Source: Thermoleophilaceae bacterium (GTDB lineage: Bacteria; Actinomycetota; Thermoleophilia; Solirubrobacterales; JACPNS01). From it: a stretch of 64,000 bases of DNA. The DNA lies in contig JAEMSX010000013.1 of the NCBI GenBank assembly GCA_016462645.1, positions 1 through 64,000 of the forward strand, written 5' to 3'. Made by a program: the position numbers and the translations under genes. A model generated the notes under the pieces. It saw nothing but the letters and a program-made list of their open reading frames with translations, searched no databases and was not told the origin of the DNA. Of the stretch, positions 42,766 through 50,893 are shown piece after piece; positions within the stretch are counted from its first letter, which is position 1, and every line of letters starts with the position of its first letter.

Positions 42766-43308
42766 ATGACCGCACTCAGCCGCGCTCCACTCGCCAGCCG
42801 CCGCGCTCCCGATCAGTGGATCGAGACGAGCGCCCAGTCCGGCGACCGCATCTTTGTCGCCTTCAGCGCCGGCGGGATTTCGTTCGTCGCGCCGGCCACG
42901 GATTCCGCGGACTTCGTCATGCGCCACTTCGAGCGCACCGGCCGCATGGCCACTCCGGCAAACGCCGAGGACCACCAGGCGATCGTCAACGCGATCCGCG
43001 GCGGCCGCGCGTCCGCCGATCAGTGCGACCTCGATGACCTCACGCCGTTCACGCGCCGCGTCCTCGAGGCCACGTGCGAGATCCCGCTCGGCGAGACGCG
43101 CAGCTATGAATGGATCGCGCAGAGCATCGGTATGCCCGAGGCTGCCCGCGCCGTACGCAACGCTCTTGCGGCCAACCCCGTACCGTTGGCGATTCCGTGC
43201 CACCGCGTACTCGGTCGCGGCGGCGATGTCGGTGAATACGCGCTCGGCGCGGCGACAAAGCGTGCACTGCTCTCGGCCGAGGGCCTGGAGCTCCCGGCCG
43301 CGGCCTGA
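42766..43308 (+). CDS. ogt: Methylated-DNA-protein-cysteine S-methyltransferase (Ogt)
   Basis: Suicide repair protein that removes alkyl groups from O6-alkylguanine. The 180-aa protein has the active-site PCHRV (about residue 145), the helix-turn-helix with ARAVRNALAANP that inserts the arginine finger, and GEYALGAATKRALLSAEG closing the fold. The N-terminal domain is degenerate, as is usual. The 85 bases upstream are AT-richer and carry the promoter region but no ribosome-binding motif. It lies tail-to-tail with the MMPL gene, one base apart. Confidence 0.93.
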   Translation: MTALSRAPLASRRAPDQWIETSAQSGDRIFVAFSAGGISFVAPATDSADFVMRHFERTGRMATPANAEDHQAIVNAIRGGRASADQCDLDDLTPFTRRVLEATCEIPLGETRSYEWIAQSIGMPEAARAVRNALAANPVPLAIPCHRVLGRGGDVGEYALGAATKRALLSAEGLELPAAA

Positions 43309-43309
43309 T

Positions 43310-45520
43310 CTAGCGGTAGCGCGAGCTTCCGCCGATCCGGGTCCAATCCGGGAGCGGCGTTTCGAATGGCGCGGGCGGAGCGGTCGCGGGCGTCGCCTGC
43401 GGAACGACCTGCTGCTCGGCGGGGACTGCGATCTGCTGCGGAGGACCGGCGGCGACCTGCGGCGCGACCTTGCCTGCCTGATCGAAATGCGCCGGCCACC
43501 ACATCTTCTCGCCCAGCATGAAGCCCAGCGCAGGCACCATCAGCGTGCGCACGATCAGCGCGTCAAACAGCACACCGATCGCGATCGAGAAGCCGATCTC
43601 CGTGAGCACGGTCATCGGCATTGCCGCCATCACGAAGAACGTCCCGGCAAGCACCACGCCGGCGGAAGTGATCACGCCGCCGGTGACGATCAGGCCACGG
43701 CGCATGCCTTCACGCGCGCCGAACTTCGCAGCCTCTTCGCGCACGCGCGCCATCAGGAAGATGTTGTAGTCCACCCCCAACGCCACGAGAAAGATGAAGA
43801 CGAAGATGGGCACGTACTCGTCCACGCCCGAGTAGCCGAAGAGGTTGTCGAAGGCCCAGTAGCTCGCCCCCATCACCGCGAGGAACGACGCGACGACGGT
43901 GATCATCAGCAGCAGCGGCGCAACGAGCGAGCGCAGCAGCACGAGCAGGATCAGGAACACCACTAGCAGCACCAGCGGCATGATCAGCTTGTTGTCCTTG
44001 GCGGCGAAATGCCTGCTGTCGGACTCGACGGCCGTGGCACCGGAGACCAGCGCGGTCCCGCCGGAGACCTGCATCAGTTGATCGCGGACCCTGTCGACGG
44101 CATCGATCGCCCCGTCGCTGTAGGGGCTGTACTTCAAGGTCGCTTCGATGCGCACCGCTCCGCGCCCGGGCTGCGGGGCACTCACTGAGGCGACATCACC
44201 GGAGCGCTTGAGCGCGCGCGTCACACGCCCGATCTGGCGCGGGTCTGAAACCAGCACCGTCATCGGACCGGTGGCGCCGGGCGGCAACGCCTTCTCGAGC
44301 ACCTTCATGCCCGCGACAGACTCGACCGGCTTGTGGAAGCTGTTGGTGATGTCCAGGCCACCCGGGCGGTTCAGCAGACCGAGCGCCATCACTGCCATCA
44401 GCGAGAAGACGACGAGCGTGACCATCCCCGGTTTGCGGGAAATCAGATCGGCGAGGCGGGACCAGAAGTTGACGGGCACCTCCTCGGTCGAGGTGCCTGT
44501 GTGCGGGACGAACGGCCAGAACACCGGCCGGCCGAAGATCAGCAGCAGCGCCGGAAGCAGCGTCAGCATTGAGAGCATCGCGATCGCGATTCCCATCGCG
44601 CCGATCGGTCCGGCGCCGGAGGTCGCGTTGACATCCGCAAGCATGAGGCAGAGCAGCGCGGCGATCACGGTGGCGGCTGAGGCGAGGATCGTCGGGCCCG
44701 AGCGCATCAGGGCTTCGGCCATCGCCTCGTGTGGATCGTCGCGGTGGCGCAGCTCATCGCGGTAGCGGGCGATGATCAGCAGCGCGTAGTCGGTTCCCAC
44801 GCCGAACACAAGCACCGTCATCAGAGCTGCCGACTGTGAGGTGATCGTCGCACCGCGATCGGCGAGTTCAGTTCCGAGGCCGCGTGAGGTGATCTCGGCA
44901 AAACCGACGGTGGTGAGCGGGAGCAGCCACAGGAACGGACTTCGGTAGATCAGCAGGAGCAGCAGCGAGATCAGCAGCACGGTCCCGATCAGCAGGTTGC
45001 CGTCGATCGTGTCGAAGATCTCCGCCTGGTCGTTGAAGAAACCCGCCTGACCCGTGAGATTCACGGTCATGTCCGGAGGCGCCTGCGCGGCGATGTCGTC
45101 GAGGCGCTCGGCGGCGTCGAACAGCGTCTCCTTCGAGCCGTAGGCACGCATCTGGAAGTAGATCGCCGCGGTCTTGCGGTCAGGCAGGAAGAGCGGGACG
45201 GGCTTGCCGTACTGGCCCTCGACCGGCTGCTTGGTCAGCTGGGCCGTGGCCGCGAGGACTGCGGCCTTGTCGGCGCGCGTCAGCTTGTTCTCGTTCTGGT
45301 AGACGAGCAGGCCGGTCAGGAGTTCGTCGCCGAAGGCCTTCTCCTCGAGGTGGATCGCCTTCAGAGACTCCGCCGACTGGGGCAGGTAATTGGCGTCCTT
45401 GTTGTTCTGCGCGTCGTTGAACTCAAGCGCAGAACTACCGAGCAGTAACAAAATTGCTGTCCAGCCAGCCAAAAACAACCATTTTGTTCTGCGGCCAGCA
45501 GGTAAGCGGAATAGATTCAT
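43310..45520 (-). CDS. MMPL/RND-family membrane transporter
   Basis: A 736-aa proton-driven exporter with two repeats, each one helix plus a large extracytoplasmic loop plus five helices. The first helix is KWLFLAGWTAILLLLGSSALEF. Helix-4 type motifs GVGTDYALLIIARYRDE and ALGVDYNIFLMARVREE carry the Asp/Tyr pairs needed for proton relay in both repeats. It is shorter than mycobacterial MmpL proteins and lacks their D2 extension. A Pro/Ala/Gln-rich cytosolic tail follows the last helix. It probably exports lipids or hydrophobic compounds. No regulator is adjacent. Confidence 0.92.
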   Translation of the reverse strand: MNLFRLPAGRRTKWLFLAGWTAILLLLGSSALEFNDAQNNKDANYLPQSAESLKAIHLEEKAFGDELLTGLLVYQNENKLTRADKAAVLAATAQLTKQPVEGQYGKPVPLFLPDRKTAAIYFQMRAYGSKETLFDAAERLDDIAAQAPPDMTVNLTGQAGFFNDQAEIFDTIDGNLLIGTVLLISLLLLLIYRSPFLWLLPLTTVGFAEITSRGLGTELADRGATITSQSAALMTVLVFGVGTDYALLIIARYRDELRHRDDPHEAMAEALMRSGPTILASAATVIAALLCLMLADVNATSGAGPIGAMGIAIAMLSMLTLLPALLLIFGRPVFWPFVPHTGTSTEEVPVNFWSRLADLISRKPGMVTLVVFSLMAVMALGLLNRPGGLDITNSFHKPVESVAGMKVLEKALPPGATGPMTVLVSDPRQIGRVTRALKRSGDVASVSAPQPGRGAVRIEATLKYSPYSDGAIDAVDRVRDQLMQVSGGTALVSGATAVESDSRHFAAKDNKLIMPLVLLVVFLILLVLLRSLVAPLLLMITVVASFLAVMGASYWAFDNLFGYSGVDEYVPIFVFIFLVALGVDYNIFLMARVREEAAKFGAREGMRRGLIVTGGVITSAGVVLAGTFFVMAAMPMTVLTEIGFSIAIGVLFDALIVRTLMVPALGFMLGEKMWWPAHFDQAGKVAPQVAAGPPQQIAVPAEQQVVPQATPATAPPAPFETPLPDWTRIGGSSRYR

Positions 45521-45594
45521 TCGGAGTTACTGAAGATTAGGGAGAGCATCGTCAATCCCCTACCTAAGACGGAGGATTGGCGTCAAAGTTGCAC

Positions 45595-45625
45595 GATCCG
45601 TCTAGAGGCAGCGCTCTAGAGGATC
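45595..45625 (-). terminator. Hairpin overlapping the glnA stop codon
   Basis: GATCCG-TCTAGA and TCTAGA-GGATC arms with an 8-base loop. The glnA stop codon lies inside the stem. There is no long T tract, so it may terminate or stabilise the glnA message. Confidence 0.5.
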
Positions 45626-46977
45626 GGCAGATAGCGTTCGAGCTCCCACTGCGTCACCTGCGTGCGGTAGCTCTCCCACTCATTGCGCTTGATTTCGATG
45701 AAGCGCTTGAACATGTGCTCGCCAAGCGTGCGAAGCACGAGCTCAGAGGCCGAAGCAATCTCGACGGCTTCTCCCAAGGTCTCCGGCAGGTGCTCGACGC
45801 CAAGGCGGCGGCCCTCCTCAGAGTTCAGGTGGTACAGGTTCTTCTCCATCGGCTCGGGCAGTTCGTAGCCCTTCTCGATTCCTTCAAGACCGGCTTGGAG
45901 AAGCGCGGCAAAGGTCAGGTACGGGTTGCACGCCGGGTCCGGGCAGCGCAGTTCTGCGCGCATCGCCTGGCCGTCGGCGTTGGATCCGGTCGAGCGGTAC
46001 GGGGGAACGCGCACGAGCGCCGAACGGTTGCGGCGTGACCACGCCAGGTAGACCGGCGCCTCAAAGCCGGGCACGAGGCGCTTGTACGAGTTCACCGACT
46101 GGGCGAAGATCGCGCAGATCTCCCGTGCGTGTGTGAGCTGGCCGGCGATGAACGCCTTGCCGGTCTCTGAAAGCTTGTAGCGGTCGTTCTCGTCGTAGAA
46201 GGCGTTCTTGCCGTCCTTGAAGAGCGACTGGTGCGTGTGCATTCCCGAGCCGTTCTCGTCGTAGAGCGGCTTGGGCATGAAGCTCGCGTGGTAGCCGTAC
46301 TGCTGGGCGTACTCCTTGACGACGATGCGGTAGGTCATGCAGTCGTCGGCCATCTTCATGGCGTCGGCGTAACGCATGTCGATCTCGTGCTGGGACGGGC
46401 CGACCTCGTGGTGCGTGTACTCGACGTGGATGCCCATCTTCTCGAGCGCGAGCACCGTGTCGCGGCGGATGTCCGAGCCGGCATCGAGCGTGGTGAGGTC
46501 GAAGTAGCCGCCGGTATCGAGCGGAACCGGGCCGGCGCCGGGCACGACCTCGCTGTCCTTGAAGTAGTAGTACTCGAGCTCTGGTGCGACGTTGAAGACG
46601 TCAAAGCCCATGTTCTGGGCGCGCTGGACGGCGCGGCGCAATGCGTGGCGCGGGTCGCCCTCGTAGGGCTGGAGGTCCGGGGTGACGATGTCGCAGAACA
46701 TCCGCGCGACCCCCTGCTCCTCCGGGCGCCACGGCAGGATCGCGAAGGTGGACGGGTCGGGCATCGCGACCATGTCGGACTCTTCGATCGCGTTGAAGCC
46801 GGTGATCGACGAGCCGTCGAAGCTCGCGCCGCCATCGAAGGCGTCGCGCAGCTCGGCGCTGTTGATCGAGAAACTCTTGAGCTGACCGAGGATGTCGGTG
46901 AACCACAGACGCACGAAACGAATGTCGTGCTTCTCGATCTCGCCGAGGACGTTTACGGGCGTTTTTGTTTCCGGCAC
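45616..46977 (-). CDS. glnA: Type I glutamine synthetase
   Basis: ATP-dependent formation of glutamine from glutamate and ammonia; dodecameric and cytosolic. The 453-aa protein has the expected order of motifs: FDGSSITGFNAIEESDM (N-terminal latch), NVAPELEYYYF with metal-binding acids, GMHTHQSLF (ATP), the flexible-loop region, and NRSALVRVPPY. It lacks the roughly 25-residue insertion of the I-beta subtype, and the region around NLYHLNSEE, where the adenylylation tyrosine would be, is only partly conserved, so adenylylation control is doubtful. The start is GTG 46977 with GGAGAG just upstream. It stands alone, 4 kb from the molybdenum genes. Confidence 0.95.
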   Translation of the reverse strand: MPETKTPVNVLGEIEKHDIRFVRLWFTDILGQLKSFSINSAELRDAFDGGASFDGSSITGFNAIEESDMVAMPDPSTFAILPWRPEEQGVARMFCDIVTPDLQPYEGDPRHALRRAVQRAQNMGFDVFNVAPELEYYYFKDSEVVPGAGPVPLDTGGYFDLTTLDAGSDIRRDTVLALEKMGIHVEYTHHEVGPSQHEIDMRYADAMKMADDCMTYRIVVKEYAQQYGYHASFMPKPLYDENGSGMHTHQSLFKDGKNAFYDENDRYKLSETGKAFIAGQLTHAREICAIFAQSVNSYKRLVPGFEAPVYLAWSRRNRSALVRVPPYRSTGSNADGQAMRAELRCPDPACNPYLTFAALLQAGLEGIEKGYELPEPMEKNLYHLNSEEGRRLGVEHLPETLGEAVEIASASELVLRTLGEHMFKRFIEIKRNEWESYRTQVTQWELERYLPIL

Positions 46978-47058
46978 AGATCTCTCCTGGATTCAACGGA
47001 GCGACGGATCATCGCTCAGGGGCGAATCCTACTTGGCCAGAAGAATTGTGGCGCGCGG

Positions 47059-47448
47059 TCAGGTTCCGGTGGCGATCGCCACGACGATCATGAAGATGCC
47101 CATGAACAGTGCCCACTGGGCGGCACGGTCGGGGCGTCGGTCGTAGCGGTCGATCTGAACGGCGAGGCTGCGTGAGCCGCGACGGCGCGGCGGAGTGGCC
47201 TGGCCGCTGATCTTGACGGTGCGGACACCGTCAGCGCCGATGCGTGACTTCTCTTCGACCGGGGCGCGGCGAGCGCGTTCAGGGCGGGGAGCGTGAGCTT
47301 CCGCACGACGTGCACGTGCGGCGGCGCGGTCGTAGCTTGCGTGAGCGCGCGGCTGCGGTGCGGCAGTCATGCCCCTCTGATGAGAAGGTCGACCGTACGT
47401 CTCCAGATCGTGATCATCGCCGATGACCGGTTCGCGATATGCGCTCAC
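47059..47448 (-). CDS. c-di-AMP-riboswitch-controlled small membrane protein
   Basis: A 129-aa protein of unknown family. Residues 1-100 are polar and very rich in arginine and alanine (probably disordered and cytosolic, possibly nucleic-acid- or phospholipid-binding), and the last 20 form one membrane helix (AQWALFMGIFMIVVAIATG). A C-terminal tail anchor is unusual for bacterial secreted proteins. GTG 47448 is preceded by GAGGAAG. The c-di-AMP riboswitch directly upstream implies a role in cell-wall or osmotic homeostasis by association with that signal; nothing else identifies it. Confidence 0.8.
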   Translation of the reverse strand: MSAYREPVIGDDHDLETYGRPSHQRGMTAAPQPRAHASYDRAAARARRAEAHAPRPERARRAPVEEKSRIGADGVRTVKISGQATPPRRRGSRSLAVQIDRYDRRPDRAAQWALFMGIFMIVVAIATGT

Positions 47449-47468
47449 TTCAGTACTTCCTCTTTCAT
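47445..47468 (-). other. Possible seven-codon leader ORF
   Basis: ATG 47468 opens a frame encoding MKEEVLK, whose TGA stop overlaps the GTG start of the 129-aa gene (GTGA). It begins two to three bases after the riboswitch. It has no ribosome-binding sequence of its own and contains the Shine-Dalgarno of the main gene, so it may be fortuitous. Confidence 0.25.
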
Positions 47469-47469
47469 A

Positions 47470-47632
47470 GTGCTTACGGGGTTAGCTGACGGACTCGCGA
47501 GAAAGAGCCTCGCTACGCGCCGGACCTGAGTCCTTTGCGATTCGCCCCACCTGAAGCCAAATGTGCCGGCAGGCACTTTGACTCAGCAATTGGGTCCCCC
47601 GCGTCTCGAACGAATTTGCAGGCCTAAGTGCA
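47470..47632 (-). promoter_or_regulatory. c-di-AMP riboswitch (ydaO-yuaA class)
   Basis: The reverse strand shows the conserved blocks of the ydaO/yuaA aptamer in order: GCGGGGGACCCAA, GGGGCGAATC, GTAGCGAGGCTC with TCGCGAG, and the diagnostic 3' block GTCCGTCAGCTAACCCCGTAAGC (written here in outline). These RNAs bind cyclic di-AMP and usually turn expression off when it is high. The 3' edge is only about 20 nt from the GTG of the 129-aa gene and no terminator lies between, so control of translation initiation is more likely than of termination. The 5' boundary is approximate. Confidence 0.92.
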
Positions 47633-47788
47633 ATTTCAGACTTCAGCGGATACTGGAGCAGGATGCTAACAAGGCCTTCCGACGACATGCCCCCAAAAAA
47701 CCTGCAAATGCCCGGAAATTGCCGAAAAATAGTTAGTCCTGGCGGTCTTATTGGTAAACCCGGGGCCGATTGATAGCTTTGCGCGCCG

Positions 47789-48811
47789 ATGGTTCTCGTC
47801 TTCGGTGCCACTGGATATTCCGGCCGCTTGGTCGTTGAACGACTCATTGAGCGAGGAATCCCCGTGCGCATCGCGGCGCGCTCGCAGGAGAAGCTCGAGC
47901 GGCTCTCGGATCGATTCGGAGGTCTGGAGCTCGCCCTCGCCGACGTCGCCCACCCCGGGACGGTCGCTCGCGCGGCCGCGGGCGCGGACCTGCTGATCAC
48001 GACCGTCGGCCCGTACACGACTTCAGGCCACGTTGCGGCCGAGGCCGCGCTCGGTGCCGGTATCCCCTACGTCGACATCACCGGCGAGCCGGGCTGGCTG
48101 CGTCGCGTGTTCGGCGAGTTCGGTCCGCGCGCCGCCGCACAGGGGCTCGCGATGCTTCCGGCATTCGGCTACGACTACGTGCCGGGCAACCTCGCCGGCG
48201 CGATCGCGATCGAGCGTGCCGGCGATTCGGCCGTGCGTGTTGACATCGGTTACTTCCTGCGCGGCAGGAACAAGCGCAGCACCGAGTCGTTCAGCCAGGG
48301 AACGCTGGATTCGCTGAAGGCGTCCTCAAACGAAGTGCCGTACGAGTTCCGTGACGGCGCACTGGCCGACGTCACCGGGCCAAAGCGCGTGCTCGACTTC
48401 GAACTGGACGGCGTGGCCGTCACAGCGATCGGCATCGGGGGGACCGAGCATTTCGCCCTCCCCCGCTTCGCCCCGCAGCTCACGGACGTGAACGTCGGCC
48501 TCGGGTGGTTCGCGCCGGGCGGCGACACCGAGGCCGAGCCATCAGGTGCCGACGGTCCCACTGAGGAGAAGCGTGCAGAGGCCAGAACAAATGTGATCGC
48601 GATCGCGCGCGACGCCGCCGGCGCGGCGCTGGCGGAGGTTCGCGTCGACGGTCCGAATCCCTACGACCTCAGCGGCGTGCTGACGGCCTGGGCCGCGGAG
48701 CGCATGCTCGCGGGCGCAGTCACGGCCACGGGGGCGCTCGGTCCGGTCGATGCGTTCGGTCTGGAGCAGCTGCGGGCGGGCTGCGAAGAAGTCGGCCTGA
48801 CGGCCGCCTGA
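47789..48811 (+). CDS. Saccharopine-dehydrogenase-like NAD(P)-binding protein
   Basis: A 340-aa Rossmann-fold oxidoreductase related to saccharopine dehydrogenases and the mycobacterial trans-acting enoyl reductase group. The nucleotide motif VFGATGYSGRLVVERL is at the N-terminus; TVGPYTTSGHVAAEAALGAGIPYVDITGEPGW is the second landmark. The substrate is not predictable. ATG 47789 lies nine bases after a TAGCTT hexamer. The roughly 155 bases upstream, between it and the riboswitch, hold no gene and are AT-rich; they should contain the divergent promoters. Confidence 0.87.
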   Translation: MVLVFGATGYSGRLVVERLIERGIPVRIAARSQEKLERLSDRFGGLELALADVAHPGTVARAAAGADLLITTVGPYTTSGHVAAEAALGAGIPYVDITGEPGWLRRVFGEFGPRAAAQGLAMLPAFGYDYVPGNLAGAIAIERAGDSAVRVDIGYFLRGRNKRSTESFSQGTLDSLKASSNEVPYEFRDGALADVTGPKRVLDFELDGVAVTAIGIGGTEHFALPRFAPQLTDVNVGLGWFAPGGDTEAEPSGADGPTEEKRAEARTNVIAIARDAAGAALAEVRVDGPNPYDLSGVLTAWAAERMLAGAVTATGALGPVDAFGLEQLRAGCEEVGLTAA

Positions 48812-48817
48812 GAAGTT

Positions 48818-49327
48818 CTACTTGCCGGCGACGGCCGCGACGTACTCGGAAACGAGCTTGGCGTCCACGCCGGAGAGCAGTTCGGCAGGCATCTGCTTGC
48901 CGGTGACGCCGCCGAGCTTGATCGCGCCTTCGACGCGGGCGGCAGTTGCCTTCGGGTCGGCTCCGGGCTGTCCCAGCTTGACGTCGAGGTCAGGTCCGTA
49001 GACGCCGCGCGCGTTGGCTGCGCTCAGCGAGTGGCAGCTGGCGCAGGTGGAACGGAAGATGACGAGGCCGTCCTGCTCGGACTTGCTGGCGTTCAGCGTG
49101 TAGGTACCGGCTCCGCTCGGAACGCGGTCGCTGGTCTTGCTGAGCACGGCGGCGGGAAAGCCGACGATGAGAAACAGCGCGCCGAGCGCCACGACGAGCT
49201 TTGCCCCACCGTCAAGCTTCCCCTTGTAGGTGGGCTTGGCGTCCTTGTCGCGCGTGATGTACATCGCGACAAGCAGGACGGCGAGGGCCGAGAGGACCCA
49301 CACGAGGACGAAGAGCATGGCGTTCAT
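48818..49327 (-). CDS. Membrane-anchored mono-heme cytochrome c
   Basis: A 169-aa protein with two N-terminal hydrophobic helices (MLFVLVWVLSALAVLLVAMYI and VVALGALFLIVGFPAAVL) and a C-terminal cytochrome domain containing CASCH (about residue 95) and KQMPAELL as the probable methionine ligand. It is probably a subunit or electron donor of a respiratory complex on the outer face of the membrane. No oxidase genes adjoin, but ctaA and a second cytochrome are elsewhere in the window. It is convergent with the saccharopine-like gene, 6 bp apart. Confidence 0.88.
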   Translation of the reverse strand: MNAMLFVLVWVLSALAVLLVAMYITRDKDAKPTYKGKLDGGAKLVVALGALFLIVGFPAAVLSKTSDRVPSGAGTYTLNASKSEQDGLVIFRSTCASCHSLSAANARGVYGPDLDVKLGQPGADPKATAARVEGAIKLGGVTGKQMPAELLSGVDAKLVSEYVAAVAGK

Positions 49328-49440
49328 CGGCGGGCATCATATACGGCGGGCGGATGGTCTTTTGTGCCGATCGGCGCGTGACGCCCACGACGGCAGTCGC
49401 AGGCAATCCGCCGGATGGCGGCGACGACACCGCATAGAAA

Positions 49441-49460
49441 AGGCCCGCCGAAGCGGGCCT
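49441..49460 (-). terminator. Terminator of RNase P RNA
   Basis: AGGCCCGC and GCGGGCCT arms with a 4-base loop, followed on the reverse strand by TTTTCT. It lies a few bases beyond the 3' end of rnpB. Confidence 0.92.
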
Positions 49461-49468
49461 TTCCCTTA

Positions 49469-50037
<569 letters not shown>

Positions 50038-50140
50038 GAAACTGACAAGAGTCATTCTAGAGCTTCGGCCGCCTGCCGTGTGCAGAATGCAAGCCGCATT
50101 TTGTTCCAAAGAGCGGGATTTTCAACGAACGATCGGTGGA

Positions 50141-50893
50141 TCAGCGACCAACATCAGGAATCTCGCCGCGAATCCAGCTGCGATATCCGGAGTCGAGTTC
50201 AAGTTTCCAGATCGGCGCTTCGGCCTTCACGCGGTCGATCGCTTCCCGTGCGGCGGCGAACGCCGCCGGCCGGTTCCGGGATGAGACGGCCACGATCACA
50301 CTCGGCTCGTTCAGGGGCACCGTTCCGACGCGGTGCTCGATCGCAACCGCTTCGAGCTTGTAGGTCTCGAGCAGCTGCGCAACGATGCGCTCGATCCGCG
50401 CCTGCGCCATCTCCTCATAGGCCTCATACTGGAGCATCTCCACGTCGCGGGTGGCGCCGGTGAAGGTCACGACCGCTCCGCTTCCGTCGGTCATGACCAT
50501 GTCGTGGAGCTTCTGGAGGTCAAGCCGCTCTGAGGTCACGCGCACATACGCGGGCGCGCCGCCCGAGATCGGCGGGATCAACGCCAACTCGTCGCCGGGC
50601 TCAACCACCAGGCTGGGATTGGCGTACTCGCGGTTGACTGCAAGCCGCACAGAGTCATTCAGGCCGTAGCTCTCATCCAGCCCGGCGGCCTTCAGGGTTT
50701 TGGCGATCACGGCTGAAGCGCGAACGCCGCGCGGGAGATCGAGCGTGATCATCCGCGTGTCGGCGAGTTCTGCGACCCAGGCAAACAGACGCACTTCAGC
50801 AGAAAAGCGCTCGACGGGCTTTCGGGGGGCCGGCGTTGCCGGAGTGGCCGCGCCTGCGCCGCGGCGATGCATTGCTCGCTGGCGTTTAGACAT
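50141..50893 (-). CDS. moaX: Fused MoaD-MoaE molybdopterin synthase (MoaX-like)
   Basis: A single 250-aa chain holding both subunits of molybdopterin synthase, which adds two sulfurs to cPMP. About residues 30-112 are MoaD (ubiquitin-like: VRLFAWVAELADTRMITLDLP, ending LIPPISGG); the rest is MoaE (TSERLDLQKLHDMV, GATRDVEML, EHRVGTVPLNEPSVIVAVSS). The Gly-Gly that must become a thiocarboxylate is internal and followed by Ala-Pro, so cleavage after it is expected, as described for mycobacterial MoaX. A basic 28-residue tail precedes MoaD. ATG 50893 overlaps the moeA stop, so the two are co-translated. Confidence 0.92.
   Translation of the reverse strand: MSKRQRAMHRRGAGAATPATPAPRKPVERFSAEVRLFAWVAELADTRMITLDLPRGVRASAVIAKTLKAAGLDESYGLNDSVRLAVNREYANPSLVVEPGDELALIPPISGGAPAYVRVTSERLDLQKLHDMVMTDGSGAVVTFTGATRDVEMLQYEAYEEMAQARIERIVAQLLETYKLEAVAIEHRVGTVPLNEPSVIVAVSSRNRPAAFAAAREAIDRVKAEAPIWKLELDSGYRSWIRGEIPDVGR

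Noticed and set aside
45616-46977. glnA as part of the nitrate operon
   Set aside because: It lies about 4 kb beyond modC with RNase P RNA, a cytochrome gene and several strand changes in between; the functional link stands but not co-transcription.
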